From Saxidomus purpurata (taxonomy: Eukaryota > Mollusca > Bivalvia > Venerida > Veneridae), in contig JAFMSR010000015.1 in the NCBI GenBank assembly GCA_022818135.1, positions 35,004,340 to 35,068,339 on the forward strand: a stretch of 64,000 bases of DNA, in the 5' to 3' direction. The position numbers were made by a program, and so were the translations under genes. Shown in pieces: positions 27,801 to 39,100 of the stretch. The notes under the pieces were generated by a model. It ran no database searches, was not told where the DNA came from, and worked only from the letters and a program-made list of their open reading frames with translations. Position 1 is the stretch's first letter. Each line of letters opens with the position of its first letter.

Positions 27801-30800
27801 CGCAACTCCTCTTAAACCGGATGGCAGATTTTGCTTAAACTTCCAGGGTGAACAATAATGTGTAGATGGTAGTAAAGAAAGGAATTTTTGCTGCGACCAA
27901 TTTAACAGAATTATGGCCCTTTGTTGATTTTTTCACTATATACTATGTAGAAATTTTGTGAACGCAACTCCTCTTAAACCGGATGGCGTTTTGCTTAATT
28001 CCAGGGATGAACACCTTAATGTGTAGATGGCGTAAAGGAAGGAATTTTTGCTGCGGCCAAATTTACGATTATGGCCCTTTGTTGATTTTTTTCACTATAT
28101 ACCATATAGAAATTTTGTGAACGCAACTCCTCTTAAACTGGTTGGCAGATTTTGCTTAAACTTCCAGGGATGAACAACCTTAATGTGTAGATGGTAGTAA
28201 AGGAAGGAATTTTTGTTGCACCAAATTTAACAGAATTATGGCCCTTTGTTAAGTTTTTCACTATATACCATATAGAAATATTGTGACGCACTCCTCTTAA
28301 ACCGGATGGCAGATTTTGCTTAACTTCCAGGGATGAACGCTTTAATGTGTAGATGGTGTAAAGGAAGAATTTTTGTTGCACCAATTTAACGAATTATGGC
28401 CCTTTGTTGATTTTTTCCTATATACCATATAAATTTGTTCACCAAATTTCGTTATGGCCCTTTGTTGATTTTTTCACTATATACCATATAAATAATTGAA
28501 CTATAAATTTTACTTTGTAATTTAATTTAACATGTACTAAGGTTACCTGTAGATCATTTTAGGTATATGTACAGAAATGAAACAGTGGAATGAAAAGTTC
28601 CACTAAAATCTTACATACGATATGCTTGCTCTTGTTTTGGCACTTCCGTGGGGCCGGTGTCCTTCTTACAGAGTTATCCCCTGCTGTCTCTGAAATCCTC
28701 ATATTGAGACACCCACATGCAGGAGAGAAGCAGTGGTGGTTCTTAAAATTTAAAGGAGTGATCTGTGATGATTTGACAATTGATCAGTACAGTTTACGAC
28801 TTGCAAAGCAGGTAGAAACAGGTACTTGCATCAGTCGGGATTAAACCAGAAACATTGCCTAGTATAAAATTCCTCATGAAACTTGTGTCCATTGAGCTAA
28901 CCTGTTCAGACATTTGAATATATAAATTGTAAATATTTCAGGGTTAAAAATGGCGATCAAATGGATGGCTCCGGAGGTGTTATTGTATAATAAATACAGC
29001 ACGAAAGCAGATGTGTGGTCATTTGGCATTTTAATGATGGAAGCGTTCACTCATGGGAAAGAACCTTATGAAGGTGAGACAAAAATTATTTTGAGAATGA
29101 CTCATTAGCTCTACTGAGATTACTCATGGTTATATGGTATTGTTATTGCCTGATGTCTGTCATCTGTCAACAATCAGTCTCGAGGTCATTGTGTCCCAGA
29201 TCATGACAGCTCTCGTTTATTTCACCTATAAATAGATTGTACTGAGCTAGCCTCTAATCTCCTGTTAATTAAAATGTAAAGCTTCTACCAGCTACTTGCA
29301 GTCTGAAAAAGAAATGTTTCCAGAGGCTGAAAATCACTGCTGAGATTCTATAGCATCTGTGAAAGAAACTTGCTAAATATACGACCTAGTAATTGTCTCT
29401 AGATCAGCTTCTTCCCAAGGAAATGGGGAGATTAGAGAACTCGTTTTGAGAAGTTATAGTGATGCTGGTGGGTGAAACATGGCAGTACAGTTCTACTTAA
29501 TTGTACGTCTGGCTGGAGAGCTTATCTGTTACAAAAGCCATGCATTAGCATGCATATTTAATCAACACATGGGTTTTTTTGGGGGTATTTCATGCAGTTT
29601 ATCTGCTCCCTGATTGATATGCTTTATACTTGATTAAAAACTTTAGACAGTGTAAAGATTCTGGGAGAATGTTTGCCGAGCTGTATAGATACTAAGATAG
29701 ATGTGTGGAACACTGCCAGAATGAGCGTATTCTCCAGATAGTTTCATAAATAAAAAATCGGAAACAAGTGCTTGAGAAAATATTATTAGAAATATTGTTA
29801 TAAATATAAGTGAAGCCAAAACATAATGTCAAAAGTAGAAAGATTAGATTTGATATGAGGTGGTGATGAAATACTGTAAACATTTGAAATTGGATGACGT
29901 TGGATCAAAGGTAAGGGCACAGGCAACCTGCATGCTGGGATTGTTGATCATCAAACCTAGAACTTCTCACCAGGAAACAAATTTATTATTGCTGTATTTT
30001 TGGTAGTTTTTCCTAGGGACTGTTAGCGAAATGTGTTCTGTAGAAACATTCTGATACTTATTTTGAATTAAAAAGTTAAATCTAAAAAACAACAGAAAAA
30101 AAAAATGTAATTAGATTGAATCTCAGCCAGATAATATTCACAGTGTCAGTTAAGGGGAAGTAACACTGCATCAGAGTTTGTGGCACAAGGTTAAATTTTG
30201 AGAAGAACGTGTTAACTTTTTTCTTGGCTAAATTTTAACTTGCGTCATGTTCTTTTGCTGTTACGTGATTGAAAAGTTTTTATAGTTTTACATGACACCT
30301 GTTATAAGCAGTTTTAGGGAGTAGTCAAGTAATTAGCTGACTTCTGATAGATTTCCTAATTTAATTTCCAATGTTGTAACAGATGTATGGGTTACTGCCA
30401 AGTAACTTTTGGGACATACTTTCAGTACTTAATGACCAAAACAACAGATCTTGGTCCAATTTTGACACGTATCTCTTTCATCCTCGAAGAATATCAGTGG
30501 TTAAAAGAACTTGTTTTCCTGATGGGGTAAATTTGTAATGTCAGAGATTGGAGCACATGTTTCATTCATCAGTGCAAACTTAAGAATGGTTTGATTTGTG
30601 GTTTGGCTATGTGTGAGATTAAATTGTGAATATTTTGTAGGTATGGGAAGCAAGGAAGCGTTTGAGAATGTTCAGCAGGGATACAGAATGCCTAAGCCAG
30701 ATGCGTGTCCATCCGAAATCTACGATGTGATTTTGTCATGTTGGAGCACAAACCCACCATCTAGACCTTCGTTTGACTTTCTGAACACATTTTTACATGA

Positions 30801-30819
30801 CTGGCAGTCACCCTCATGA
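18301..30819 (+). CDS. RING-SH2-tyrosine pseudokinase (nine exons, 685 residues)
   Basis: Exons are 18301-18802, 20603-21002, 21341-21444, 21945-22109, 25160-25324, 25854-26110, 27006-27159, 28942-29073 and 30641-30819. All junctions are GT-AG and in phase, summing to 2058 bases with the stop. Domains: basic N-terminal region (1-167), C3HC4 RING (193-237), acidic/proline linker, SH2 (301-391), kinase fold (about 431-680). The SH2 keeps Arg329 and His355, so phosphotyrosine binding is likely. The kinase keeps the glycine loop, Lys456, Glu471 and a Thr gatekeeper, but has HRN (Asn548) and GFG (Gly566), so phosphotransfer is probably lost. Its sequence is closest in character to Src/FRK kinases, without SH3 or a tail Tyr. 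RING residues Ile195, Pro235 and linchpin Arg238 suggest ubiquitin-ligase activity. Role as a phosphotyrosine-directed ligase is inference. The start is the first in-frame ATG after a stop at 18253; an upstream exon cannot be excluded. Confidence 0.88.
20603..21002 (+). CDS. Exon 2: RING finger and linker
   Basis: It encodes Glu168 to the start of codon 301. The RING pattern is C-x2-C-x11-C-x-H-x2-C-x2-C-x17-C-x2-C, TRIM-like, followed by a GG..QF.DNFF segment like that after TRIM RINGs. The linker has an EEDDD acidic patch and [11 protein letters not shown]. An internal ATG at 20614 could start a shorter form. The donor is TGA/GTATGT; reading through it meets TAA at 21013-21015, so intron retention would yield a RING-only protein. 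Intron 2 is 338 bp and featureless. Confidence 0.88.
21341..21444 (+). CDS. Exon 3: SH2 N-terminal half
   Basis: It completes Asp301 and encodes WYFGKVSR, the classic SH2 opening, through GSFLLRQGE, where Arg329 is the phosphotyrosine-binding arginine of strand B. Acceptor TTTTTAG and donor CCAG/GTAACA give phases 2 and 1. The following 500-bp intron has no recognised feature. Confidence 0.93.
21945..22109 (+). CDS. Exon 4: SH2 C-terminal half
   Basis: It encodes residues 336-390, including TLSVRD, VKHYKI with His355, and the closing LNELVKHYS. Acceptor TTTCAG and donor TCAG/GTGAGT are close to consensus. The next intron (22110-25159, about 3 kb) contains two tRNA-derived relics and a 16-bp inverted repeat, listed separately. 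Confidence 0.93.
22261..22333 (-). repeat. tRNA-Arg-derived SINE or pseudogene
   Basis: On the minus strand there is a box A-like GGATAGAGCATTGGA, an anticodon loop CTCCTAA that would read Arg(CCT), and a box B-like GGTATGAATCCC. The anticodon stem no longer pairs properly, and the acceptor stem matches only partly, so it is a relic. It lies in intron 4 of the pseudokinase gene, antisense to it. Confidence 0.5.
24010..24080 (-). repeat. tRNA-Glu-derived SINE or pseudogene
   Basis: The minus strand reads CCTTGGTCTAGTGAT (box A-like), an ACTTTCATT loop with a TTC anticodon, and GGTTCAATCCTCGGTCAGG, which resembles the T arm and 3' acceptor side of tRNA-Glu. Stems carry mismatches, so function as a tRNA is unlikely. 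It lies in intron 4 of the pseudokinase gene. Confidence 0.5.
24851..24902. repeat. Perfect 16-bp inverted repeat with 20-bp loop
   Basis: GTGCAGATCATGATCA (24851-24866) is the exact reverse complement of TGATCATGATCTGCAC (24887-24902). The right arm plus CTAGTT recurs at 34365-34385, so the arm belongs to a dispersed sequence. It lies in intron 4 of the pseudokinase gene. Confidence 0.75.
25160..25324 (+). CDS. Exon 5: SH2-kinase linker and glycine loop
   Basis: It encodes residues 391-446. It starts with [10 protein letters not shown], very like the Src-family SH2-kinase connection, and reaches the nucleotide loop [10 protein letters not shown]. The third loop Gly of GxGxxG is Ala441. Phases at both ends are 1. 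The following 529-bp intron has nothing recognised. Confidence 0.93.
25854..26110 (+). CDS. Exon 6: kinase N-lobe
   Basis: It encodes VAVK with Lys456, the helix C segment FLDEAQIL with Glu471, [13 protein letters not shown], and LVTEYL with a Thr gatekeeper. It ends in phase 0 after WICAQ. Acceptor TTCCGCAG and donor ACAG/GTACGT are good. The N-lobe is well preserved, in contrast to the catalytic loop in the next exon. Intron 6 (895 bp) contains a long hairpin. Confidence 0.94.
26594..26679 (+). other. Long RNA hairpin candidate in intron 6
   Basis: The arms 26594-26619 and 26654-26679 are complementary over 26 positions with three differences. In plus-strand RNA two of these become G-U wobbles, leaving one mismatch. 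The loop is 34 nt. The strand bias of the wobbles fits a folded transcript in the sense of the host gene, such as a miRNA precursor, but a small inverted-repeat element gives the same picture. Confidence 0.4.
27006..27159 (+). CDS. Exon 7: degenerate catalytic and activation loops
   Basis: It encodes residues 532-582. The catalytic loop reads IHRNLGARN, so the catalytic Asp is Asn548 while Asn553 is kept. The metal-binding DFG reads GFG with Gly566. At the place of the Src activation-loop Tyr the residue is Phe578, and no Tyr occurs between GFG and APE. The exon is otherwise intact, with spacing equal to active Src-type kinases, so the losses look like settled substitutions and not decay. Confidence 0.93.
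27560..28500. repeat. Mollusc-type dispersed repeat with about 160-bp tandem units
   Basis: The left end reads GTGGGGTGCATATAG and runs into CCGTCCGTC repeats (27570-27635). It is followed by about five units, each opening with GTGAACGCAACTCCTCTTAA and ending near TATGGCCCTTTGTTG, at about 27645, 27795, 27958, 28117 and 28285, then partial units. Later copies have more small deletions. It fills much of intron 7 of the pseudokinase gene. Confidence 0.75.
28830..28910 (-). repeat. tRNA-derived SINE-like relic
   Basis: The minus strand has GGTTAGCTCAATGGA (box A-like) and TGGTTTAATCCCGAC (box B-like), about 45 bases apart. No complete cloverleaf can be drawn. It ends about 30 bp before the acceptor of exon 8 in the pseudokinase gene, antisense to it. 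Confidence 0.45.
28942..29073 (+). CDS. Exon 8: kinase APE and helix F region
   Basis: It encodes residues 583-626, including AIKWMAPEV and KADVWSFGI with Asp606, the structural Asp of helix F. Phases at both ends are 1. The C-lobe core is well kept. The following 1.6-kb intron has no feature I recognise. Confidence 0.93.
30641..30819 (+). CDS. Exon 9: kinase C-terminal end and stop
   Basis: It encodes [21 protein letters not shown] and PPSRPSF with the structural Arg of the C-lobe, then ends at TGA after HDWQSPS. The protein therefore stops right after the kinase fold: there is no Src-type tail with an inhibitory Tyr. Acceptor TTTTGTAG is good. Confidence 0.93.
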
Positions 30820-31723
30820 CATAAGTGCTCAGTGTCACCTATCTGTTGTGCTTAAATATATTGTTATAAACATGTTTTCCAAATGTTGTGATATGCAGCT
30901 TCTGGGCTAACGTAGAAAAGTGACAGTTCCGAGAAACTGACTAAAGGTGTGTTTTTTTTATGCGTGAAGCAGGATTTAGGAAACATGGGTATGGTTGAGA
31001 GTTATTTCAACACTGCACAAGTGTTTGATGTTATGTGTATGGAGTGGTATGTACTGAAACGAACGAATTTGGGATGAGATTTGGCCGACGGTTCCACAAA
31101 GTGGAAGTAACAGTTTAGCCGTGAAGTTGATTAAAAACAAACCATTTGTGAAGGAAACAGATCAGCTGTTCAGTGCATGGAAGAGATTGTCATTGGGAGA
31201 CCGGGAACAAGGTTTGCAGCAGCCGGGTGTGAACTCTAAATACTGTTAAATTGTACAATGAGAGAGTGTGCGGCTGTTTTTTTTTTTTATTCAATGTGAT
31301 ATTTTATTACTTGATATGTAAAAGCTAGGCATAGATTATGAAGTTTTTATAATTGCTGTGTTTGATGTGAAACAGAAAGGAATGTACTAAATTATCAAAT
31401 TCTTATTTTAAAATGAAGGAGAACTAAAAAGAAAATGGTGTAAGTTACTGTAAGCAGCTGTATAAGATTGGTACGGTCAAGGGTCACAGCTTGGTAAAAG
31501 TAAATGACTGTATTAGTTTCACTATTATGTAAGGTGCTTTAGTAATTTGTGGTCATATAATTACGGAGGTGTTTTAATGGTGCCAGTGGTGAATAGATAT
31601 GTGTATCACGGTTCCTAATTTTGATGCATGTACTGTACAACTTTGCAAGAATAGTTCTTCAACACAGTAAAGGTATTGATTTTGCATTTACATTTACAAA
31701 GTACCTTTAAAAAATATAGTCAG

Positions 31724-31729
31724 AATAAA
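31724..31729 (+). terminator. Candidate polyadenylation signal
   Basis: AATAAA lies about 900 bp after the stop codon of the pseudokinase gene. It is the first good hexamer I note. Other candidates exist further on, including one at 37352-37357 followed by GT-rich text, so the true 3' end is not settled. Confidence 0.3.
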
Positions 31730-32455
31730 TGGCATTTTATGAGTCAGGCAATGACTTTAAGCTTTCAGAATGCTTGTTTGTATTATTTGTGGTCAGTGAG
31801 AAGTTAATGCTGGCACTTTTGTGAAAACTCCGACGGCACAGACTTTGTAAGGATATATCTTCGTCGATGAAAAGGGAGAGAACAAAGTTTTGCTTCTGTT
31901 GAATTCAATGCAATGGTTATACACAAAAGAAATGAACTGGGTTTTAAACATGTGATCAAAGTGTTGTACAAACATTTCTATTGTATATGTGTGTGATATG
32001 TTCCACGATGTAGCACAAATCCTTTTTGTGTGATACGTTTAAACTGCAAGGTCATACTAGCTGTTGTTTCATCGTTGGCATATTTTTACCACTACAATAT
32101 TTTCACTAAAATATGGTTTTTTTAAGTCACCTGTTCCGAAAGAGTGAAACACTGAATTTCATCCAATTTTCATAATTAAGGGCAATGGTAACTTTCCCGT
32201 TTAAAATGTTGATTATTTTTCTATGTAATATGGATGAAGGGATTTTAGTATTATAAAGAAAGGAAGCAAATTCTTTTTTGAAACAGTTATGAATTTATCT
32301 CTAACTATAAAGATAAATTGTTAAGGTTTTTTTTACCAAAATTGAAACTCGCACAACAATTTTTTTTAAAATTGGGCAATATGAAATCTGTTCCAATAAC
32401 CTGTTAGTGTTAATAACGACTACATTTGAGCAGTTCAGTTCGGCTAGCTGCTCTT

Positions 32456-32484
32456 CTCTGTTCTGTTCTGTTCTGTTCTGTTCT
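32456..32484. repeat. CTGTT/TTCTG microsatellite
   Basis: About five uninterrupted copies of the pentamer TTCTG. It is a simple repeat in noncoding DNA. Confidence 0.85.
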
Positions 32485-33870
32485 TAGAGCAGCTTACTTT
32501 GTTGTTCATGCACTGATTATTCATAGGCAGCCATCTTCTTAACTACCTTTAAATATATTGTTTACATATGTGTAAAATATGCAAGTGAAAGATCCATGTC
32601 ACTTGTGTGTCTGATATTGAAATACCATACAGGTGTGAACGGTTGTGTTTAAGAGATTTTTTTTCCATGACATTTACAAATCTAAGTAACACCTAATGTT
32701 TGAGATTTTTTCGCTGGCATATCTTTAAATAAATCAGTGAAGGGTTGCGTCTAGTATGCACATTTCTGAAGGTTGTAATTTTATCAGTAAAGTTATCAGC
32801 TTTTTTTTCATGGCACCAGAAGCAATTATTTGTTAGTTGTCTTTTTCCGTCCTTAAAAATTTACCTTGTTGGACCAGTAAAGATTCCTGTACCCAAACTT
32901 TGGTTACAGACTTTGTGTAACAAAATCTTGAGTTTAAAGTATTTGACAATTGACTGCGGTTGATTTCTTGGTTTTTCGTTGTTTACAAACAGTTACTGCA
33001 CTGTGTTAAGTTGAGTAAATGAAACTGTTGTTCAGTTAATTTTAAATTTTATAGTCTATATCCAATGCAAAACAGATATCAATGGTTCTAAGACTGAAAA
33101 AAAAAAAACACAAAAAATTAACGCTTGAAAATTCTGCTTTTCTCAAATGTAAGTATTGATAAGCACAAATGAAAGGAACGTTTTCTGGTTTAATGTATGT
33201 CTTGTGTACAAATACATAAACTGTTTGAATAGTAGTATCGCAAATCTTTACTGCAATTATAGAGTAATGTTGCAGGATTTTTGCTTTGGTGTTAGAGGCA
33301 TATTATAACAAAAATTTCAAACGCATTTTCGTTTTGTTTTAACAGTATTACAGCCTGTTTCAGTTCATATTTACACAGGGTTTTAGGAATTTGTATGCAA
33401 ATATTGAAAAACATACTCAAATTCTTGCTTCTCTGTGATGGCTATACTTAATAAAATATAGGCTTCGCTTTTACATACTCCCAATACCTTTGAGGCAAAA
33501 TACAGATATATGTTTACTAAATATCTATTGCATTTTTTCTCTCCATTTTTAGAAGCTTGGAAAGATAAAAGTTCAGAGGCTTCCCAGTACTTTAGGTATT
33601 GCTTTTGCTGCAAATCACGTGTATGTACAGAAAACGACATTTATCATTTGTTAATATCTCACCAAAGTATTGTATATTTTAGCACTGGTTGTGAAGAACG
33701 GCATATTTAAATAAATGTTATAAAGTAATCTATTTACAAAGGTTTTAAAATTGTAAATATTCTGTTAATACACTGTGTTTGGGAAGAAAAGAGAGGCGGT
33801 GGTTACATGTTTAAACTAGGTTGTAATTTGTTTGATTGGCAGTTCACCTTTAGCCTTTCTCTGCTAGATT

Positions 33871-34262
33871 TGTGGAATTGACTCGACCAAATAGGAATGG
33901 ATTTGAGGAATTAACTTGACCAGTGTGGAATGGACTCGACCAATGTGAAATGGACTTGACTAGTGGGGAATGGACCTGACCAATGTGAAATGGACTTGAC
34001 CAGTGTGGAATGGACTCAACCAATGTGAAATGGACTTGACTAGTGGGGAATGGACTTGACCAATGTGAAATGGACTTGACCAGTGTGGAATGGACTCAAC
34101 CAATTTGAAATGGACTTGACTAGTGGGGAATGGACTTGACCAATGTGAAATGGACTTGACCAGTGTGGAATGGACTCAACCAATGTGAGATGGACTTGAC
34201 CAAGGAAAGGCTTGACCAAGGAAATGGCTGACCAAGACCAATGTGAAATGGACTTGACCAAG
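33871..34262. repeat. Minisatellite with 20-bp monomers in an 80-bp higher-order unit
   Basis: The monomer is close to CAATGTGAAATGGACTTGAC. Four variants alternate in a fixed order, including TAGTGGGGAATGGACTTGAC and CAGTGTGGAATGGACTCAAC, giving an 80-bp repeat of repeats. The ends are more diverged, as usual for such arrays. The open frame on the minus strand is a by-product. Confidence 0.85.
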
Positions 34263-37200
34263 TTTTTACAGGACAAGCTAGTATTATTAAACGTAAAGGG
34301 GTTTTCAGTGAATATTAACGGCTTTGTGTATTAAACAGTGATGACTGCAGACAGATGTATAGATTGATCATGATCTGCACTAGTTACAATGTCAGAGGAA
34401 ACTTGGTTAATGAAAAAATCCACTTCCGAACACTGTGTATTAACAGTAATATAGTTGTATGACATACCTGTATTCAGTTTCATTTATGTATTTTATCCTC
34501 TACACTTGTTTCAGTTTTCACTGCCAGATGTTTTATGTTTCAAGGCCAGCTCGCATTATTTCATTTGTGTATTTCTACATTGACACTGTACAAGGTATTA
34601 TGATGGGTCCTCATCCGGAGTAAATGTTCCAATTTTTGTTGTGATTTTTGTTCACACTGACGATGCCCTCATCTTAAGTAATCATTCTCATCTACAAGTA
34701 ACTCTGTACAAATTTCATTCAGATACTGGGTACATTATGTCACAATGACCTACATAAAGTCACGTAAACTTATTTTAGCATGCCCATGTTTTCTTTGATG
34801 CTTTTTTTGCCAGTTCTTTTACCATGTTCCTGTAAAGTAACTTTAGTAACATCCCTTAAGAGAAGCCGAATAGGTCTTTTACCTCTTTTAAGCTTCAGAT
34901 GCTGAAAGGTCATGGGTCACATGGTTGCCAACTCTCCCTACTTTATATGAGAGAAATTCAGCGGTTATTTGCATTTTAAAAAAGATTAGACTGCAATTGA
35001 AACAAAATGTAGGTAATTTTCTGTCTGTATATATCAAATTAAAAGTATACCAAACTTTTTTTATTGAGGAAAGTTTTTAAAATGGGCATTTATATCTGAT
35101 CATTCCAGTTAGCTGAACTTAATGGCATAAGTTATTGATTAATAACACATCCACCTCTCAACAAGAAGTGGGCATTATACTGGAATCAAGCTGTCAAACA
35201 AGTCAGGTCCCCTCGTGTCTGGCACTAACGTTTTACCATCAGTTGTGCTATATCTAGTGATGCGACTGTAGCTTTTGTATCTAGTTATGTACATTGGAAT
35301 AACGGAACTGTTGTCAATCAACCTTGATTTTAGGTGAAGCTGGTTCAGTTGCTATGGCTGTATTCCCAAATTGTCCCATGTTGAAAAAACAAACCAACTG
35401 TCGCAGCTGCTAACTAAATAGTTCAAAACATAGTTAAAGCTCTGATTGAATAGATTTGTAAGAGTCAGTGGTAAGGAAAAATTGAACCAGTTCGAGATTA
35501 ATCAATCAGGTGTTAGAGATTAATCAGTCAGGTGTTAGAGATTAATCAATCTCAAACAGGTGACCCGGCTAGCCACCACGGCTTTAATTATTTCTTGGAA
35601 GTTAATTCCGATTGTTTAATGTTATGAACATAATTATCTGAGACAAGTTCCATAACAGGCTGTAAGCAAACCAGAGTGATTGAACTCCAAATTTAAATTT
35701 CCTTGAACCAAGTTCATTTTCCAAGACAGTGTATCAGGGGTATTGAATACCATACCATACCATTCAGCTATAATACTTGTTTGTCTAAAGTTTTACAAAA
35801 TGGGGTCATGAAATATTAAAGGCATTTAATGTGTAATTTATTATTTTTGTTGATTTTTATTTACTACACTATACACTAAAGTGTGTTCAATGAACTAAAT
35901 GGTGTCAATGCATTTATTTGATTTACGGTATAAATTGTTTCATCATGTGTAAAGGGCCATTTTACAAAGCATCTGTTTTTGACATCATACTGTTTGAAGC
36001 ATGTACTTTGTTACGCATGTAGTTTAAATGTCTCATTTTATACTATTGCAACACATCACTCTGGTCATTCATTATGTTATATGTATTAAGCACACACACA
36101 CACAGACATGTAATGAATTAGTGTATTAACTTCATGCAAAAACAACGGTTGTACATTGATCTTGTTTGTATGTACATGTACAGGTATCTGCTCTACTTAC
36201 TGTTTGTTAAGCAATATTTTTCAAACTTGTCTTTGAGAACACACTCTTGCACAGTTTTCTGTAATACCATCTGAAGTTAACCGAAGTCCTATTTTCAGTC
36301 GTTCACAATTGATATAAGATACTGCACAATTCCCAAACAAGTGTGAAAACAGTCTTTGTTATTGCAGACAAATAGGGACAGACATTGGAAAACAAGGCCT
36401 GAAAATTTAATAACATAACACAGTTGTTTTGCTTCCTGATTTCATGTGACATATGCATGTACCTGTAAGGGATTAACATGGACTCTGCTAAATATTTTAG
36501 GTGTAAAATAAACCCTGATGATATGTACACAATGGATTAAAGTTCAGGGAACATTGAAATGGTCCTATGTAGAAACAGATTTTGATTGTTACATGGTTTT
36601 CAGAATATGGATAAAAATGAATTGTTACTGTGAGCAGAGTTAGCATTTTTTTTTTAGTCCAAGCTTCCATCCAACCCAAAAATTAACAAAATAATCTGTT
36701 AGCATCTTTTCAGGTCGAAGTTAAGCATTACCACTCATATGTGTTTTCGATGTGATTCATAAAAACTGACCCCTTGAAATTGTTAATCACTGAAATGTAT
36801 GTTGAATTTTGCTTTACATACAATAGTAGAGTTTATACTGGTATGTGCACATACCCTCCCATCATTTGTTGCTTCACCTGTATCGTATCAGAACTGAGTT
36901 GGATGATCAGTAGAAATCGCAAACCAGTATGTACATGTACCTTGATATGTAAAAGAAATATGGTAAAATATTTAAAGTTTAGTTATTATCGGGACTTAAT
37001 ACAAATACGAATGAAAGTTTAGTTTGTATGGAAAAGTTGAACTTTCCATTCACATCCTGATGCAAGTTTTCCATTTACACATGCAGCAACTGTTTGTTTT
37101 ACTTTTAGAATGAGCAAAAACTAAAATGATTTTTTTTTCTGTAAAATCAGTATCGGGAAAAATAATTTATAGTCGATAATGTTTGGTATGATAGATCTAT

Positions 37201-37914
37201 GAACTTGCATAACTTACTGTCAGCTTTTCTCTAGCCTGTACCTGTGCTATTTTTCTATGACTTTGTTTTGACTATCTAAGTAGCTTATCTTTTGTATTGC
37301 TCCTGTCTTTTTACTCCTTGTTATTTTTTGTCATGCCATACTGTTGAAATTAATAAAATCCATGTAAAGTATTCAAATACATGTGTTGGTTTGTTATTTG
37401 AGACATAGAAGAGTGGCAAGGGGGGTTAGAAACCCTGTTGCAGTCTGTTCCAGCTTGTTATGGCTGTTACCTATTCATATGTTGAGGAATTTCACACAGC
37501 TTTTACCTTTGACTGCATGATCCTGTGTCACACAACGCTTAAATTTCCTGGTCAAGGGTTCAGGTCTGTAGGACAACATGAGGGATAAAGGATATGTGTA
37601 TAGTCTCTGTCCAACCATGACACTTTAGTCAAAAGAATTATGCAAAATATTTACAAGGTATGTCATTAAAACTCCATATCGTGAGAAAGCTCTGTGTACA
37701 AGGTCCATAACTCAGCTTTGACTTTGAATTATCTCCCATTGTTAAAGAATTGTTATTCTACCTTGTCCCGGCTCAGTTATTAGTATAAGCTCAGATCAGC
37801 AATTATACTTGGTGTGAGTTACTAGTATTGTAACAACCTGTTCTGTATCCTTTCATAAGTTCCTTTCACAACTTACCTAGAACCACTACATAAAAGTTGC
37901 TGAAACTTGGAATG

Positions 37915-38414
37915 NNNNNNNNNNNNNNNNNNNNNNNNNNNNNNNNNNNNNNNNNNNNNNNNNNNNNNNNNNNNNNNNNNNNNNNNNNNNNNNNNNNNNN
38001 NNNNNNNNNNNNNNNNNNNNNNNNNNNNNNNNNNNNNNNNNNNNNNNNNNNNNNNNNNNNNNNNNNNNNNNNNNNNNNNNNNNNNNNNNNNNNNNNNNNN
38101 NNNNNNNNNNNNNNNNNNNNNNNNNNNNNNNNNNNNNNNNNNNNNNNNNNNNNNNNNNNNNNNNNNNNNNNNNNNNNNNNNNNNNNNNNNNNNNNNNNNN
38201 NNNNNNNNNNNNNNNNNNNNNNNNNNNNNNNNNNNNNNNNNNNNNNNNNNNNNNNNNNNNNNNNNNNNNNNNNNNNNNNNNNNNNNNNNNNNNNNNNNNN
38301 NNNNNNNNNNNNNNNNNNNNNNNNNNNNNNNNNNNNNNNNNNNNNNNNNNNNNNNNNNNNNNNNNNNNNNNNNNNNNNNNNNNNNNNNNNNNNNNNNNNN
38401 NNNNNNNNNNNNNN
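37915..38414. other. Assembly gap of 500 N
   Basis: Exactly 500 N, which suggests a placeholder of unknown true length. It lies downstream of the last visible transglutaminase exon and may hide the end of that gene. Just left of it, the minus strand has a perfect donor consensus, CTAG/GTAAGT, with the exon side ending at 37877. Right of it (38415-38629) the minus strand is open but resembles nothing I can name. Any long frame across the N is artificial. Confidence 0.95.
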
Positions 38415-39100
38415 TTTGGTAACCTTCTTAAGCGTTGTACTATCTTTTTCCAAGTTGTGAGAAACTGTTTCCTTACTCCAGCGTAGATATGGTGGAAATA
38501 GTCAATAGCATGTTGAAGCTTGATGGAGCTTGTGTTTCTTGTCTGGTGTCTGACAATTAAGCCTGCATGGTTTGAAGTCAATCTAAGAGGAATGCAGTTG
38601 TGTGCAGCTTTCAGAATTACCCTAGGCATAATTGATGTTTCTTCTGATCATTGTTCTGTTATTTGAATGTTCTTTGTATGAACACCATTTAGCCATCCTT
38701 TTCAATCGAGAGAGACTTAACTTCTTTCTGGCTTTGTACTGCATTGTTAGGTAAACAGAGCAACGAAAACTCCAAGCAGTTCAACTTATTGTCTTCTGAC
38801 ATGACTATGTACATGTATAAAGCGAAGTTGCAAAATACTCAGAGTTTTATGTCGTCAGAGGGCTTGTCATTTGGCAAGCTATATATTAGCAGGAGAACTT
38901 GCACAGTCGCGGCTAACTCTGCGCAAGATGCTATCCAGTGACAGAGGGTGAAAACAATCGATGACAAACACACTACATTAGTACATCACATTTAGGTTAT
39001 ACTTATTTATTTGAGCTAGATTCTGAAGAAAGCTTGAAGCTTATTGAGTCACTCTCAAGTCCGTTTCCTGGAAAAAAACAGTGCTGGTGTCATAAGAGGT

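Larger units (their letters stand above)
30820..37914. other. 3' untranslated and intergenic DNA
   Basis: I see no coding exon here. The first part is likely the 3' untranslated region of the pseudokinase gene. Repeats inside are listed separately, apart from three copies of GAGATTAATCA-type text near 35500-35550. The right end runs into the gap. Confidence 0.5.

Noticed and set aside
33871..34262. Possible CRISPR-like array
   Set aside because: Repeats are directly adjacent with no unique spacers, and the window is eukaryotic; it is a minisatellite.
37866..38629. Long open frames across the N gap
   Set aside because: They are mostly unknown bases. The real text right of the gap is too short and resembles no family I can name.
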